Assembly (NCBI GenBank): GCA_964023275.1
Contig: OZ029914.1
Coordinates: 30,759,351-30,823,350 of the forward strand
Direction: 5' to 3'
Origin: Norana najaformis
Taxonomy: Eukaryota; Annelida; Clitellata; Crassiclitellata; Hormogastridae
DNA length: 64,000 bases
Part shown: positions 24,162 through 35,156 of the stretch, piece by piece
Position numbering within the stretch: the first letter of the stretch is position 1
Layout of the letters: each line of letters begins with the position of its first letter
The notes under the pieces: model-generated
What the model saw: only the letters and a program-made list of their open reading frames with translations
Database searches by the model: none
What the model was told of the DNA's origin: nothing
Translations under genes and position numbers: made by a program

Positions 24162-25430
24162 GCTATACTCAATTCTTTTGATGCTTGGGGCCAATTATTA
24201 TCTGATTTAAAAAAATTTTCATGGCCTTATTTCCCATCAAATTATTAATACAGCTACTGTCATTACTTTCAAAGTTAAAAAACTTCATTACCGTTTTTTC
24301 ACTTAAATAAAACAACTAGGAGTGCCTATAATTTCAAGATAGGAGCAGGAATTCCAAAAATTTGTTCATAAAATAGATTTGCATACAAAAAAGGACACTT
24401 TTGCAAACATTTCTATGGTAGAGTTGCTTTTCTAGCTTCATTATTGGCAGAGTTATAAAAAAAGCATAAGATGATGATGTTTTTCTGCAAAAATGTAAAA
24501 TAATTCAGACTTTTGATGTCATGACGTAAAACTGAACTGGATTTTACACGCTGGGCTTTAAAATTAATTCAGACTCAATCGGATTAAAGTGTATGTATAT
24601 AGAGTATATGGGTGGATGTGTAGACACTGTAAATAGAACCACTGAAAATTGAGAAATTGTGTTTTGTTATAATATACAAGTAAATAAATTTGTGACTGTC
24701 ATTAGAGTCAAACCAAACGCCAGAATAACAATTTAACACTCAGTATAAATATTAAACTTATTACTCAATATAAACAATAACAAATATTACTCAGTATAAA
24801 TATGATATTTATTGCATTCTATGATAGAGCATACATCAGTTTTTAAGTGTTCCAAAAATCCCGATGGCGTATTTTGTTTCAATTTTTTACAGTGTTTCAA
24901 AAATGGTCAATTTTTGGTATCTGTCACGTTCCTTCCTTCATGTGTCGTCGTTGCCAGGGAGTGCCAGACAGATTTACTAGTGGGAAACAGGATTTGAGAG
25001 AATGTCAGACTAGTTAAATAGAGGGAAAAGTGACTCTTTAGTCGGACCAAGCCCAACTCTCCAGATGATGTTGAACTGTGCAGAAATACTGAACTACTGT
25101 AGCGGGCGTTATTTAAGTCCCGAGTATACGCTAACGTCGGGCATTAAGGTATCCACCACCTCAAAATAAATATCAGAAAAATGTGCAAAACTTTACCTTC
25201 GTCTTTACAATTAATTCAGGCCCCTTACTTCTCTGGAAGTAATTCGAGCCCTGGGGCATGCGGTCGCTATAGAAAAATGTGTACAACTTACAGTTACTTT
25301 AACTGGTTCAATCCCCAATCTCATGTTTGTAAAAGACCGACGAACTTCTTGCCAACAACTTCTCAAACATATCTTTGAAGCTCCATTCACAACCCCAAAT
25401 ACTGCTAAATCAATGCACAAGCACAACGTC
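24162..25430. other. AT-rich spacer, no supported gene
   Basis: No coding motif is seen. A block at about 24795-24935 (TTTATTGCATTCTATGATAG onward) recurs in diverged form at about 28065-28180 in the same orientation. Confidence 0.45.
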
Positions 25431-25800
25431 AACCAAAAAACATAGTACAGCCAACCACACGTTTGATACCACATTTCAACGCTTGAAATAAAAGAAAAAT
25501 AATCAGAAAATCTCATTAACCGATACAAAAATGGCGCCCAAAAAGTCACAGTATCACGCTCATGCTGATTCCCATATGGGAAATTCGGTATGGCAAGCTG
25601 CACGGAAGAAAATTATTTTTTATAATATTAAATTCTCACACTTCTACAAAACACCAACCACCAAACATAGTACAGCCAACCATACAAAACTGTTTGATAA
25701 CACATTTCAACACTTGAGTAATAACAGAAAAATAATTAGAAAATCTTTTTAACGAATACAAAAATGGCGCCCAAAGAAATCACAGTATCACGCTCAAAGA
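25430..25800 (+). repeat. Tandem duplication, period about 233 bp
   Basis: The block from AACATAGTACAGCCAACCA to CACAGTATCACGCTCA appears at about 25438-25563 and again at about 25668-25797, with scattered substitutions. Each copy ends in an AAAATGGCGCCCAAA stretch. The ATG frames from these are short and not convincing. Confidence 0.8.
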
Positions 25801-26028
25801 TGTTAATAAGGGAATAAGATGAACCACTCTACAAAATTCGGCTGGCCCTGTGCATAATTAGGTTATATGCAAATACAAGGCTCAAGACTGGATGGAAAGA
25901 AACTCCGCCCACTCGAGGGGGAAAACAAACTTCTGGAAGCGATTGCATAACGATGTCGTTCTAAAGTTGTTTTTATCGAAAATTTTCTGTAAAAATTAGA
26001 AATCAGATCAAGCTGAAAATTAGTTAAC

Positions 26029-26151
26029 ATGCCGCATATTTGTGCAGCCATTAATTGTGGCAACGCAAGTTACAAGAAACTTGGGTTCTCGTTTTTCAGA
26101 TTCCCAAGCGAAGATTCTTGTGTAAATGGCCATCATTGTAAATGGTTTTAG
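26029..26151 (+). pseudogene. THAP zinc-finger first-exon fragment
   Basis: An ATG at 26029 opens a 40-codon frame: MPHICAAINCGNASYKKLGF followed by SFFRFPSED. It matches the N-terminus of THAP domains: Cys, Cys after four residues, then the FFRFP box. A possible splice donor (TTGT then GTAAAT) lies at 26121. THAP domains occur in host DNA-binding proteins and in P-element-type transposases. The later His, Cys and the rest of the protein were not found downstream, so this is either a first exon with distant partners or a relic. Confidence 0.55.
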
Positions 26152-28184
26152 GGGTTGTTGATTAGTTACATTCAGAAGTTAAAATATTTGGGCTGTTTTT
26201 TGTTGTTGAGGGTAAATCATTCAAAGTCAGTCCGCATGACATGAGAATAAGATTTTGTAAGTCATTTAATACACTATACACCGAATGTTGTAAACTTACT
26301 GAGCCTGTTTTGAATAAAAATGGGCTATTATGAAGAAAGATGAATGGAATCAATGAATCCTATTGGTGACTTGAAAAAAATGTGGTTTATGACTAGAAAT
26401 ATGCAGTTTTAACAAATTTTCAACTGTAAATAATTTTGTGGTGAATTTCTTGTATAATCTTCATGTATGCATATGTTATATGTTTAATCTTTTGTCATTT
26501 AAGGTATAGATGGGACTGTCCTCTTGTAGATTTTTATTTTTCTGTTTTTTTTTGTGCTGTTTCCTTTATGTCTTTTCTGTGTGCTACCGTTTCTGATGAA
26601 TAGAGATTGATATATTTCCAGTTCATATTTAAAAGTATTGTTACAGGTCAGTTGTAACTTACCGGTTTAGTGTGCTATTTATTTAGAATATCAGAGATCT
26701 GTTCCTAATTAATTCCTATTGTTGTTTTGCTTTCATACTCGTGAACAGTTTCCTAAACAGTCTTTTTGTTTAAAAATTAAACCTTTTGCACCAATTCATA
26801 TGGGTGTTATGTTTCACTGATCCATAACATTTTCGACATAGAATTTTAAAAGAATATTATTAAAATATTGAAAAGTTAATATATTTGATGCATACTTTGC
26901 TTGTTCCAGAACCCACAAACCTTAGAGGCTTCACGCCTTTGCTGCTTGTGATCTCAGGTCCCTCAGTTTGCACACAAGTACTGCACCCCCACTGGCTATA
27001 ATGCTCAAGGACTCAGTCGAAATTGGCTGCAAAGCAGTCTTTGTGCATACTGAATTCCAGGGTACATTTAGTCAAAAACCAAGAGTGGTATCTGAAAAGA
27101 CATAGAAACAGCCTATGAAGGAACTGAGTCCAGGAAAAGATGGGTTTTTAGTCAAGATCAAAAGGCCAACACACTGCAGACTGAATGTTTGCTGGAAGAG
27201 AGTTCCATTGTCTGCCAGAATTGCCTCAGTGGACAGAATTCAATAATTTACAGTTCTTAAGTTGCTACACAGTACCAACGAGTAGGCACACTACATGATC
27301 ACATTGCAGCCTTTGCAAAGTAGAACTGTCTCTGTTAGTCACAAAACATATAGACTGGATTTCTCTGTGCCTCAATTTATCAATCTTTTATTTCACCAAA
27401 CAATGGTAGCACAAAAAACACTTGAAAAAGAAAAAAACTTCAAAATGATAATGACAGCATACCTGCCTGTGAATTTTATACTACTTACAGCATCAGCAAA
27501 AATTCAATCAATTGTGAATACTGAGAAAATCACAAAGAAAACAGACAGCGGCATTATCAATAAACTAACATTTCTGGAAATACCACAGTCTTCTGGTAAA
27601 CCAAGTCTTTAATGCTACGTTCCTGCAGGAAGTGTAAGTAAGTTTCTTATAGCCTCAACATTTCAGATAAGCCACTTTTTATCCACTTTTTGAGAACTGA
27701 TAGATAGAGCTGCTAGACCAAATTAGATAAACTGTTTTTCAGCTGTTCGCCTTCTTGCATAGATTACAAAAATATAATTAGTTTTATTGTGTGTCCTATA
27801 ATTTAAGCTCTATTAAATGTCAAAGGCGCTCTCATATTCATTTTATTTTTAAATTCTGGAAAATTCAGTTATCACTATCTTCATATGTACCAGACATAAC
27901 GCATTCAATATTTATATGCATACTGTCTTTTGTGGCTGACAATTGCATGGCAAAGTTTGACTTGATTACTTATTCACACCTGCTGAATATGGGCTGTCAA
28001 AGTTGACCAAATCTGACAAGGGGAGTCAAAGAGAAAGAAATATTTCCAAAACGATCATAAAAATATTTTTTATTGCATTTTCTGATAGAGCGTAAATCAG
28101 TTGATAAATGTTTCAAAACTCCTGACGGGTTTTTGTTTCAGGGGGGGTTCACAGTGTGTCAAATATGGTGGTTTTTCGGTAGGT
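26152..28184. other. AT-rich spacer, no supported gene
   Basis: Apart from the diverged repeat at about 28065-28180 (partner of 24795-24935), I see no coding, RNA or element signature. A 105-codon open frame at 27295-27612 has no recognisable features. Confidence 0.4.
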
Positions 28185-28292
28185 TCAAATAAAGATTCGC
28201 AGAATTTCGGAAAAACTTCTGTCTGTTCATTCTTTCTGCACTTGTGGTGTCCCACAAGGATCTGCCCTTAGACCTTTAGACCGACAGATATT
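28185..28292 (+). pseudogene. LINE RT fragment at a satellite junction
   Basis: A short frame reads [16 protein letters not shown] (about 28228-28277), the RT box containing GVPQGS of L2/CR1-like LINEs. Immediately upstream, AAAGATTCGCAGAATTTCGG resembles the end of the 186-bp satellite unit joined to the LINE. The same type of junction is present on the minus strand near 34640. Confidence 0.7.
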
Positions 28293-28295
28293 AAA

Positions 28296-28540
28296 TACCG
28301 CAGATATATAGGCCTACATTTAAAGCATTCTAACATATCTGCATACACAAACCTGCAAAATTGACGTCCATTATTGAAATAGTACACCTAAGACCTGAAC
28401 TATTCAAATAGATATCGCTACGAGTCTTACTTATAACCAAACTTATAATATACATATTTTAAATCGTGTGTAGCCTACAACTAAAGCAGATTCCTCAACT
28501 ATACACTAACACGGGTGTGTGTGTATATTGTTGAGTGCTA
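28296..28540 (+). repeat. Left member of a 240-bp inverted repeat pair
   Basis: The sequence from CAGATATTAAATACCGCAG to GTGTATATTG is repeated in inverse at about 32500-32744 with roughly 85-90% identity by eye. Shared blocks include ATAGATATCGCTACGAGTC and GTAGCCTACAACTAAAGCAG. The pair encloses the 186-bp array. Confidence 0.85.
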
Positions 28541-28896
28541 GTCTTAACAAAACGCAATAAACTCGCTTGGGTAGAGATAAAAAAGTATATTTACTCGTGC
28601 AAGAGGTTTTAGCACAACACAAAATCACAAAATACCTGACATTAGACAGAACGTCGACGGCTGCTTAGAAGCTACAAGTCGAAGTCTTTACATCAGCGAA
28701 CAACTCGAACACAAAACCTCGCAGGTTCCTCCACGCGGCGAAACCTATCAACAAATACAAATACAAATATAAATACATATCCGGATTCCGGGTTACTAGA
28801 GCGTCACCTAGGGAAATGTAATGCTTCAACAAAAATGCGTACCACGAGTCATTGATTGAAACGTTCACGAACGAATTGGAACTGGATTGTTCGCCA

Positions 28897-31735
28897 AATG
28901 TATATCGAACCCATACACCGTCCATATGGGTGTCATCAAATGAATCTATTTGCACTCTGGCAGTCACAGTGCTTGAACACAGAGTCGCCAAAATCCGGAA
29001 ATGCAACAGATTCTATTACAGATTCGCCTATAGAAGCAGAATGCACAATTCAGGCCAGGATGGTCATGAGGGTACATAAAGAACCCATACGTGGTCCATA
29101 TGGGTCTCATCAAATGGATATATTTGCACTCTGGCAGCCGCACTCCTCGAATACAGATTCAAATACAGATTCGCCAAAATCCGGAAAATCAGCATATACA
29201 AATACAGATTCGCCTGTAGAAGCAGAATGCACAATTCAGGCCAGGATGGTCATGAGGGTACATAAAGAACCCATACGTGGTCCATATGGGTCTCATCAAA
29301 TGGATATATTTGCACTCTGGCAGCCGCACTCCTCGTATACAGATTCAAATACAGGTTCGCCAAAATCCGGAAAATCAGCATATACAAATACAGATTCGCC
29401 TGTAGAAGCAGAATGCACAATTCAGGCGAGGATTGTCATGAGGGTACATAAAGAACCCATACGTGGTCTATATGGGTCTCATCAAATGGATAAATTTGCA
29501 CTCTGGCAGCCGCACTCCTGGTATACAGATTCAAATACAGATTCGCCAAAATCCGGAAAATCAGCATATACAAATACAGATTCGCCTGTAGAAGCAGAAT
29601 GCACAATTCAGGCCAGGATGGTCATGAGGGTACATAAAGAACCCATACGTGGTCCATATGGGTCTCATCAAATGGATATATTTGCACTCTGGCAGCCGCA
29701 CTCCTCGTATACAGATTCAAATACAGGTTCGCCAAAATCCGGAAAATCAGCATATACAAATACAGATTCGCCTGTAGAAGCAGAATGCACAATTCAGGCG
29801 AGGATTGTCATGAGGGTACATAAAGAACCCATACGTGGTCTATATGGGTCTCATCAAATGGATAAATTTGCACTTTGGCAGCCGCACTCCTGGTATACAG
29901 ATTCAAATACAGATTCGCCAAAATCCGGAAAATCAGCATATACAAATACAGATTCGCCTGTAGAAGCAGAATGCACAATTCAGGCCAGGATGGTCATGAG
30001 GGTACATAAAGAACCCATACGTGGTCCATATGGGTCTCATAAAATGAATCTAGTTGCACTCTGGCAGCCGCACTCCTCGTATACAGATTCAAATACAGAT
30101 TCCCCAAAATCCGGAAAATCAGCATATACAAATACAGATTCGCCTGTAGAAGCAGAATGCACAATTCAGGCCAGGATGGTCATGAGGGTACATAAAGAAC
30201 CCATACGTGGTCCATATGGGTCTCATAAAATGAATCTAGTTGCACTCTGGCAGCCGCACTCCTCGTATACAGATTCAAATACAGGTTCGCCAAAATCCGG
30301 AAAATCAGCATATACAAATACAGATTCGCCTATAGAAGCAAAATGCACAATTCAGGCGAGGATTGTCATGAGGGTACATAAAGAATCCATACGTGGTCCA
30401 TATTGGTCTCATCAAATGTATATATTTGCACTCTGGCAGCCGCACTCCTCGTATACAGATTCAAATACAGATTCGCCAAAATCCGGAAAATCTGCATATA
30501 CAAATACAGATTCGCCTATAGAAGCAGAATGCACAATTCAGGCCAGGATGGTCATGAGGGTACATAAAGAACCCATACGTGGTCCATATGGGTCTCATCA
30601 AATGGATATATTTGCACTCTGGCAGCCGCACTCCTCGTATACAGATTCAAATACAGGTTCGCCAAAATCCGGAAAATCAGCATATACAAATACAGATTCG
30701 CCTGTAGAAGCAGAATGCACAATTCAGGCGAGGATTGTCATGAGGGTACATAAAGAACCCATACGTGGTCTATATGGGTCTCATCAAATGGATAAATTTG
30801 CACTTTGGCAGCCGCACTCCTGGTATACAGATTCAAATACAGATTCGCCAAAATCCGGAAAATCAGCATATACAAATACAGATTCGCCTGTAGAAGCAGA
30901 ATGCACAATTCAGGCCAGGATGGTCATGAGGGTACATAAAGAACCCATACGTGGTCCATATGGGTCTCATAAAATGAATCTAGTTGCACTCTGGCAGCCG
31001 CACTCCTCGTATACAGATTCAAATACAGATTCCCCAAAATCCGGAAAATCAGCATATACAAATACAGATTCGCCTGTAGAAGCAGAATGCACAATTCAGG
31101 CCAGGATGGTCATGAGGGTACATAAAGAACCCATACGTGGTCCATATGGGTCTCATAAAATGAATCTAGTTGCACTCTGGCAGCCGCACTCCTCGTATAC
31201 AGATTCAAATACAGGTTCGCCAAAATCCGGAAAATCAGCATATACAAATACAGATTCGCCTATAGAAGCAAAATGCACAATTCAGGCGAGGATTGTCATG
31301 AGGGTACATAAAGAATCCATACGTGGTCCATATTGGTCTCATCAAATGTATATATTTGCACTCTGGCAGCCGCACTCCTCGTATACAGATTCAAATACAG
31401 ATTCGCCAAAATCCGGAAAATCTGCATATACAAATACAGATTCGCCTATAGAAGCAGAATGCACAATTCAGGCCAGGATGGTCATGAGGGTACATAAAGA
31501 ACCCATACGTGGTCCATATGGGTCTCATAAAATGAATCTAGTTGCACTCTGGCAGCTGCACTCCTCGTATACAGATTCAAATACAGGTTCGCCAAAATCC
31601 GGAAAATCAGCATAAACAAATACAGATTCGCCTATATCGAGAAAATGCACGACTCAGGCAAGTGTAGTCATATATGGGTTCATAAGGAACCCATACATGG
31701 CCCTTAAGGGTCTCACGAAATGCGTATTGACCTGC
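28897..31735 (+). repeat. 186-bp tandem repeat array with higher-order structure
   Basis: About 15 units of 186 bp (first unit shortened to 174, last degenerate) run from about 28897 to 31687, with a broken tail to 31735. Because 186 is 62 codons and one frame lacks stops, a single 919-codon frame (28856-31615) spans the array. Each unit reads like KEPIRGPYGSHQMDIFALWQ plus a Ser/Thr/Asp-rich second half. Unit variants fall into types, and a block of five units (29641-30570) is repeated at 30571-31500 with no difference that I could find, including private variants at 29871/30801. I regard it as satellite DNA rather than a gene. No splice sites, start context or known domain support translation. 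Confidence 0.9.
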
Positions 31736-32055
31736 TGTCGTTCAAGTACTTCCCAGCACTGCCCAGTCGCCTCTAGGAGTGAGAAGAAAGACGTCCTGCT
31801 TGTGTCGGCTGCTATGTCGGCAAAGTCCCTGCTCGGGTTGGACGTTGACCGGATAGAGCGGACATCCGTCATCCTATAATACTATCTGCGTCATGTTTTT
31901 TCGCCCTTGACATTCACGCTCGGTGAGATAGCACCGTATGCCCGCGTTTTGACTCCTTCTGGCGCTATCCACTTTTTCGTGTCCCGAAGTCTCACGTTGG
32001 TCTTGTTCTGCTCATATACGCCCAGCAGGTGTCCACGGCTGAGTAGTGCTGGTTT

Positions 32056-32340
32056 TCACCGTTTCACAGCAGTAGAAGAGCGACGTTGTGTGAATCTATC
32101 CTCGCATGAGACATCTATTGGATGCAACCCGCGATTCCACTCTGTCACAAAATGCGCTATTGCTTGCCCATTCCTGTTGTAAACGCACCTGGGTGGCAGG
32201 AAAGTAGGATCGGCTGTTGGGCACGGTGAATAAGAAGGACGGCCGTACCGAGGGTTGAGGAGTCGCTGGGTTGAGTCAGTTTCTGAGTGACGGAGCGAGG
32301 AGAAGATGATTTTCGGGAATTCGAAGGAGGGTTCAGTCAA
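32056..32340 (-). CDS. Candidate coding exon, unknown (minus)
   Basis: A minus-strand frame stays open from about 32440 to the stop at 32056. It reads as plausible protein, for example RLLNPRYGRPSYSPCPTADP and a HFVTEWNRGLHPIDVS block. Codons often end in C, unlike the AT-rich surroundings. No start is certain, no splice pair is proven and no family is recognised. It lies inside the repeat complex, so a transposon origin is also possible. Confidence 0.25.
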   Translation of the reverse strand: MTEPSFEFPKIIFSSLRHSETDSTQRLLNPRYGRPSYSPCPTADPTFLPPRCVYNRNGQAIAHFVTEWNRGLHPIDVSCEDRFTQRRSSTAVKR

Positions 32341-32499
32341 AGGAATTGGAGGAGCGGTCCGTGGCTGGAGTGACGGGAAGCTTGAGGAGCCGAGAAATGC
32401 TTTCCTTCCCTTAATCTTCGTATTCGTAAGTTTGTGTATATATAGTGTTACATTTCAGCTAGTTTAAAATGTATGTATTTCGAGTATATATATATATAT

Positions 32500-32744
32500 A
32501 TACATATACATACCTACACACTCGTGTTAGTGCGTAATTGAGGAGTCTGCTTTAGTTGTAGGCTACACGGGATTTAAATTATGCATATAAGTCTGGCTAT
32601 AAGTAAGACTCGTAGCGATATCTATTTGAATAGTTGAGGTCTTAGGTGTCCTATTTGAATAATGGACTTCAATTTTTGCAGTTTGTGTATGCATATATAT
32701 TAGAATACTTTAAATGTATATATCTGCTGTATTTAATATCTGCC
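32500..32744 (-). repeat. Right member of the 240-bp inverted repeat pair
   Basis: Inverse of 28296-28540. A short TA run (about 32486-32502) abuts its inner end. Together with the left copy it brackets a 4.45-kb segment. Confidence 0.85.
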
Positions 32745-32820
32745 GGAGATGGTATACTTTGTGCTTTATTTGGTACGCAATTTTGGGGTTTATGTAGGCT
32801 TACATGGTGGAAAACTGCAC

Positions 32821-33216
32821 TCATTGGAATTTAGTATTCAAGTATTTTGAAAAAAAGTTTATTGTATGTGAATTTAGCTCGGTACCCTTGTGGCGTGGGT
32901 GAATTGGAGCTGGTTGGTTTGATGACACGGGGCCGTTATAGAGCTTGTCGACTGTGTATGAGGGATGGAATCCGAATCCAGTCAAGTATTTCTGAGTGGT
33001 GATTCTGCGAGTGGAGAAGTCGACCGGAATAGGCCAGCGCCAGATGCCTGAGACTTCTACTACTCCCGTAGGACTGTGGTAGTCGCGAGAGTTTATTTTG
33101 GTGTCTCTGTGTATAGGATGGCTTGCAGTGTTTTTGATAAGACAGTTATTGTTTATTCTGTTGAAGGAAGAGTCTTTGTAAATAAAATCTGTAAATAAAC
33201 ATTGTAAATATAACAA
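32821..33216 (-). CDS. Candidate terminal exon, unknown (minus)
   Basis: On the minus strand, a splice acceptor (TTTCTAATTTCAG) ends at 33217. The following frame is open for 131 codons to a TGA at 32821, and an AATAAA lies on the same strand near 32861. The protein has no low complexity, with stretches such as GIWRWPIPVDFSTRR and TGFGFHPSYTVDKLYNG, and codons ending in C are common. This is what a last coding exon would look like, but I recognise no family and found no upstream exon. The DNA just upstream (33248-33450) is a Maverick/Polinton relic, so it could also be element-derived. Confidence 0.3.
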   Translation of the reverse strand: MLYLQCLFTDFIYKDSSFNRINNNCLIKNTASHPIHRDTKINSRDYHSPTGVVEVSGIWRWPIPVDFSTRRITTQKYLTGFGFHPSYTVDKLYNGPVSSNQPAPIHPRHKGTELNSHTINFFSKYLNTKFQ

Positions 33217-33247
33217 CTGAAATTAGAAATTGGCTTTTCCTTGAAAC

Positions 33248-33450
33248 TTAGTTAAACGAATTCGCGACACACCCGAACACGCTTACGCTATGGGCAGGTT
33301 CTGGCGCTCGAACTTGCCGACGTCGGACACCTTTACAGGGAATTCGATCCCGGAGAAATTCAGCTCTCTTAGATGGGCACTGCATTTGATTGAACGTTGG
33401 GAGTCTTTTCTGCCGGATACATTGCCGACAACACAGTCGACTCAAAGCAG
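33248..33450 (-). pseudogene. Maverick/Polinton-type DNA polymerase B relic
   Basis: Two adjacent minus frames match a conserved block of the protein-primed DNA polymerase B proteins carried by Maverick/Polinton elements. In one frame there is NAQNRDNRCFESTVLSAMYP. In the next, LNFSGIEFPVKVSDVGKFER is followed by an SVFG tract. In complete relatives these parts are contiguous in one frame and are followed by a long polymerase. Here a frameshift separates them and the match ends after SVFG near 33260. This is a short dead remnant; no other Maverick genes (capsid, ATPase, integrase) were seen nearby. Confidence 0.6.
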
Positions 33451-33619
33451 CGGTTGTCTCTGTTTTGCGCGTTAATGACATAGCGCGGTCGAATGTTACT
33501 GCTGTCGTGAAACAGCCGATGCTGAGCCGTACCTAGATTTAGCGCCTCTACATTTTTGAGTCTCCACCCTGACCCTTCATCTGTGTACTCTTCTCGGCGT
33601 CTGAGCATCTGCGCCTTCG

Positions 33620-34115
33620 CTGCCTCGAGTGCATCTTCGATGTCACCCGCATTCTATAATGGACAAGTGTCTGAGTAAGGTGTAATCAGCATGCGATCGA
33701 TGTTGTAACACGGCGCTGCTCAAGTATTTGTTGCTATGTCATATAGCGCCTTTGCATGGCATCGGATACAAAGTAAGGTAAAATACAGAGAAGCGCTACA
33801 GTGTGTAATGAACGCGAGCCCAGGACAGTTCTGCATCGTGGCTCAGCCAAAAGACCCGTACCTGAAGATAGTAAGCTGCGAGAAGGGATGCAAAGAGAGA
33901 CTTTTCATTTAAGGTAGTTAGGAGTGCTAATGGCATGAATTTTATAGGTAAGACCGGATACCTTAAATCTTATCCGGATTTTCGGAGGAATTCAATGGAG
34001 CTCGTTTACTATAGCTAAGGAATTTGTACGAGGAAGTGAACGCAGCACCACACGAGCCATGAAATTTTGGATGAACTGAAGCCTTTGAGTTCAAGATCTG
34101 AAATACCTCGTTGGC
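33620..34115. other. Spacer, no supported gene
   Basis: Unique-looking sequence with a TATATAGCGCCTTTGCATGG motif at about 33738, similar to short-repeat ends elsewhere. Confidence 0.35.
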
Positions 34116-34119
34116 ATAA

Positions 34120-34640
34120 TCAAGGCGAGATCAGATCAGACAACAGGTTACAGTTTGTGCCATGTTTTTGGTAAAAGGCAGACCTGATGTGACGTAATGC
34201 CCAGATATGATAGAAACAAGATTTACATAAGTTTCTAAAGTGGGGTCGAAATGTGAGTTTGCTGTCCAAAATTACACCAAAAATTCTGCTTAATAGCGGA
34301 ACAGTGCCAGCTAGGTCAATGCTGGAATGTGAAGGGAGAAATCGCAGACGTTGGCATGAGCCAAACATGATCACCTCAGATTTATCTGGTTTTCTGGCCA
34401 AACCATTGAAACAGAACCATTCATGAACAGAACAGAGAAATTCACCAAGTTTCACCTTGACTGACTGATCAGTGGGTGAAAGAGCAATACAAAGCCGATT
34501 GTCATCAGCGCACTGCTGTACCTTCGCTCCAAAGTCGTTGGCTATGCGGGTACCGGGTGCAGTGGATTGTAAATAATAAAGGTATAAGGACAGATACTTG
34601 TGGGCACCACAAGTGCAGAAAGAATGATCACAGCATTTTT
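34120..34640 (-). pseudogene. L2/CR1-like LINE RT fragment (minus), abutting the satellite
   Basis: The minus frame carries a CADDNRLCIAL box (the YADD active-site region, Tyr replaced by Cys). Downstream blocks are NGLARKPDKSEVIMFG and FGVILDSKLTF, typical of the RT palm and thumb of L2/CR1-like LINEs. The fragment begins beside the GTGGTGCCCACAAGTATCTG remnant of the GVPQGS box near 34605. Beyond it, the 186-bp satellite starts directly after CCGAAATTCCTCG. No endonuclease or 3' end is retained. Confidence 0.8.
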
Positions 34641-35150
34641 CCGAAATTCCTCGAATCTGTATTTGTATATGCAGAATTTCCGGAATTTCGTGAAACCGTA
34701 TTTGAATCTGTATACGAGGAGTGCGGCTGCCAGAGTGCAAATATATCCATTTTATGAGACCCATATGGACCACGTATGGGTTCTTTATGTACCCTCACGA
34801 CAATCCTCGCCTGAATTGTGCATTCTGCTTCTATAGGCGAATCTGTATTTGTATATGCAGATTTTCCGGATTTTGGCGAATCTGTATTTGAATCTGTATA
34901 CGAGGAGTGCAGCTGCCAGAGTGCAAATATATACATTTGATGAGACCCATATGGACCACGTATGGGTTCTTTATGTACCCTCATGACCATCCTGGCCTGA
35001 ATTGTGCATTCTGCTTCTATAGGCGAATATGTATTTGTATATGCTGATTTTCTGGATTTTGGCGAATCTGTATTTGAATCTGTATACCAGGAGTGCGGCT
35101 GCCAGAGTGCAAATATATCCATTTGATGAGACCCATTTGAATGCGATAAT
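34641..35150 (-). repeat. 186-bp satellite, inverted short array
   Basis: About 2.7 units of the repeat found at 28897-31735, in opposite orientation, again open in the equivalent frame (34628-35122 minus). Outside it comes a roughly 250-bp block (35157-35400) that is repeated directly at 36132-36385. A diverged copy of its CCGGATTCCGGGTT end lies at about 28780 beside the main array, so the neighbourhood, not just the satellite, is shared between the loci. Confidence 0.9.
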
Positions 35151-35156
35151 TCGATC

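Noticed and set aside
28897-31735. CRISPR-like array
   Set aside because: The repeat is a continuous 186-bp tandem unit with no unique spacers.
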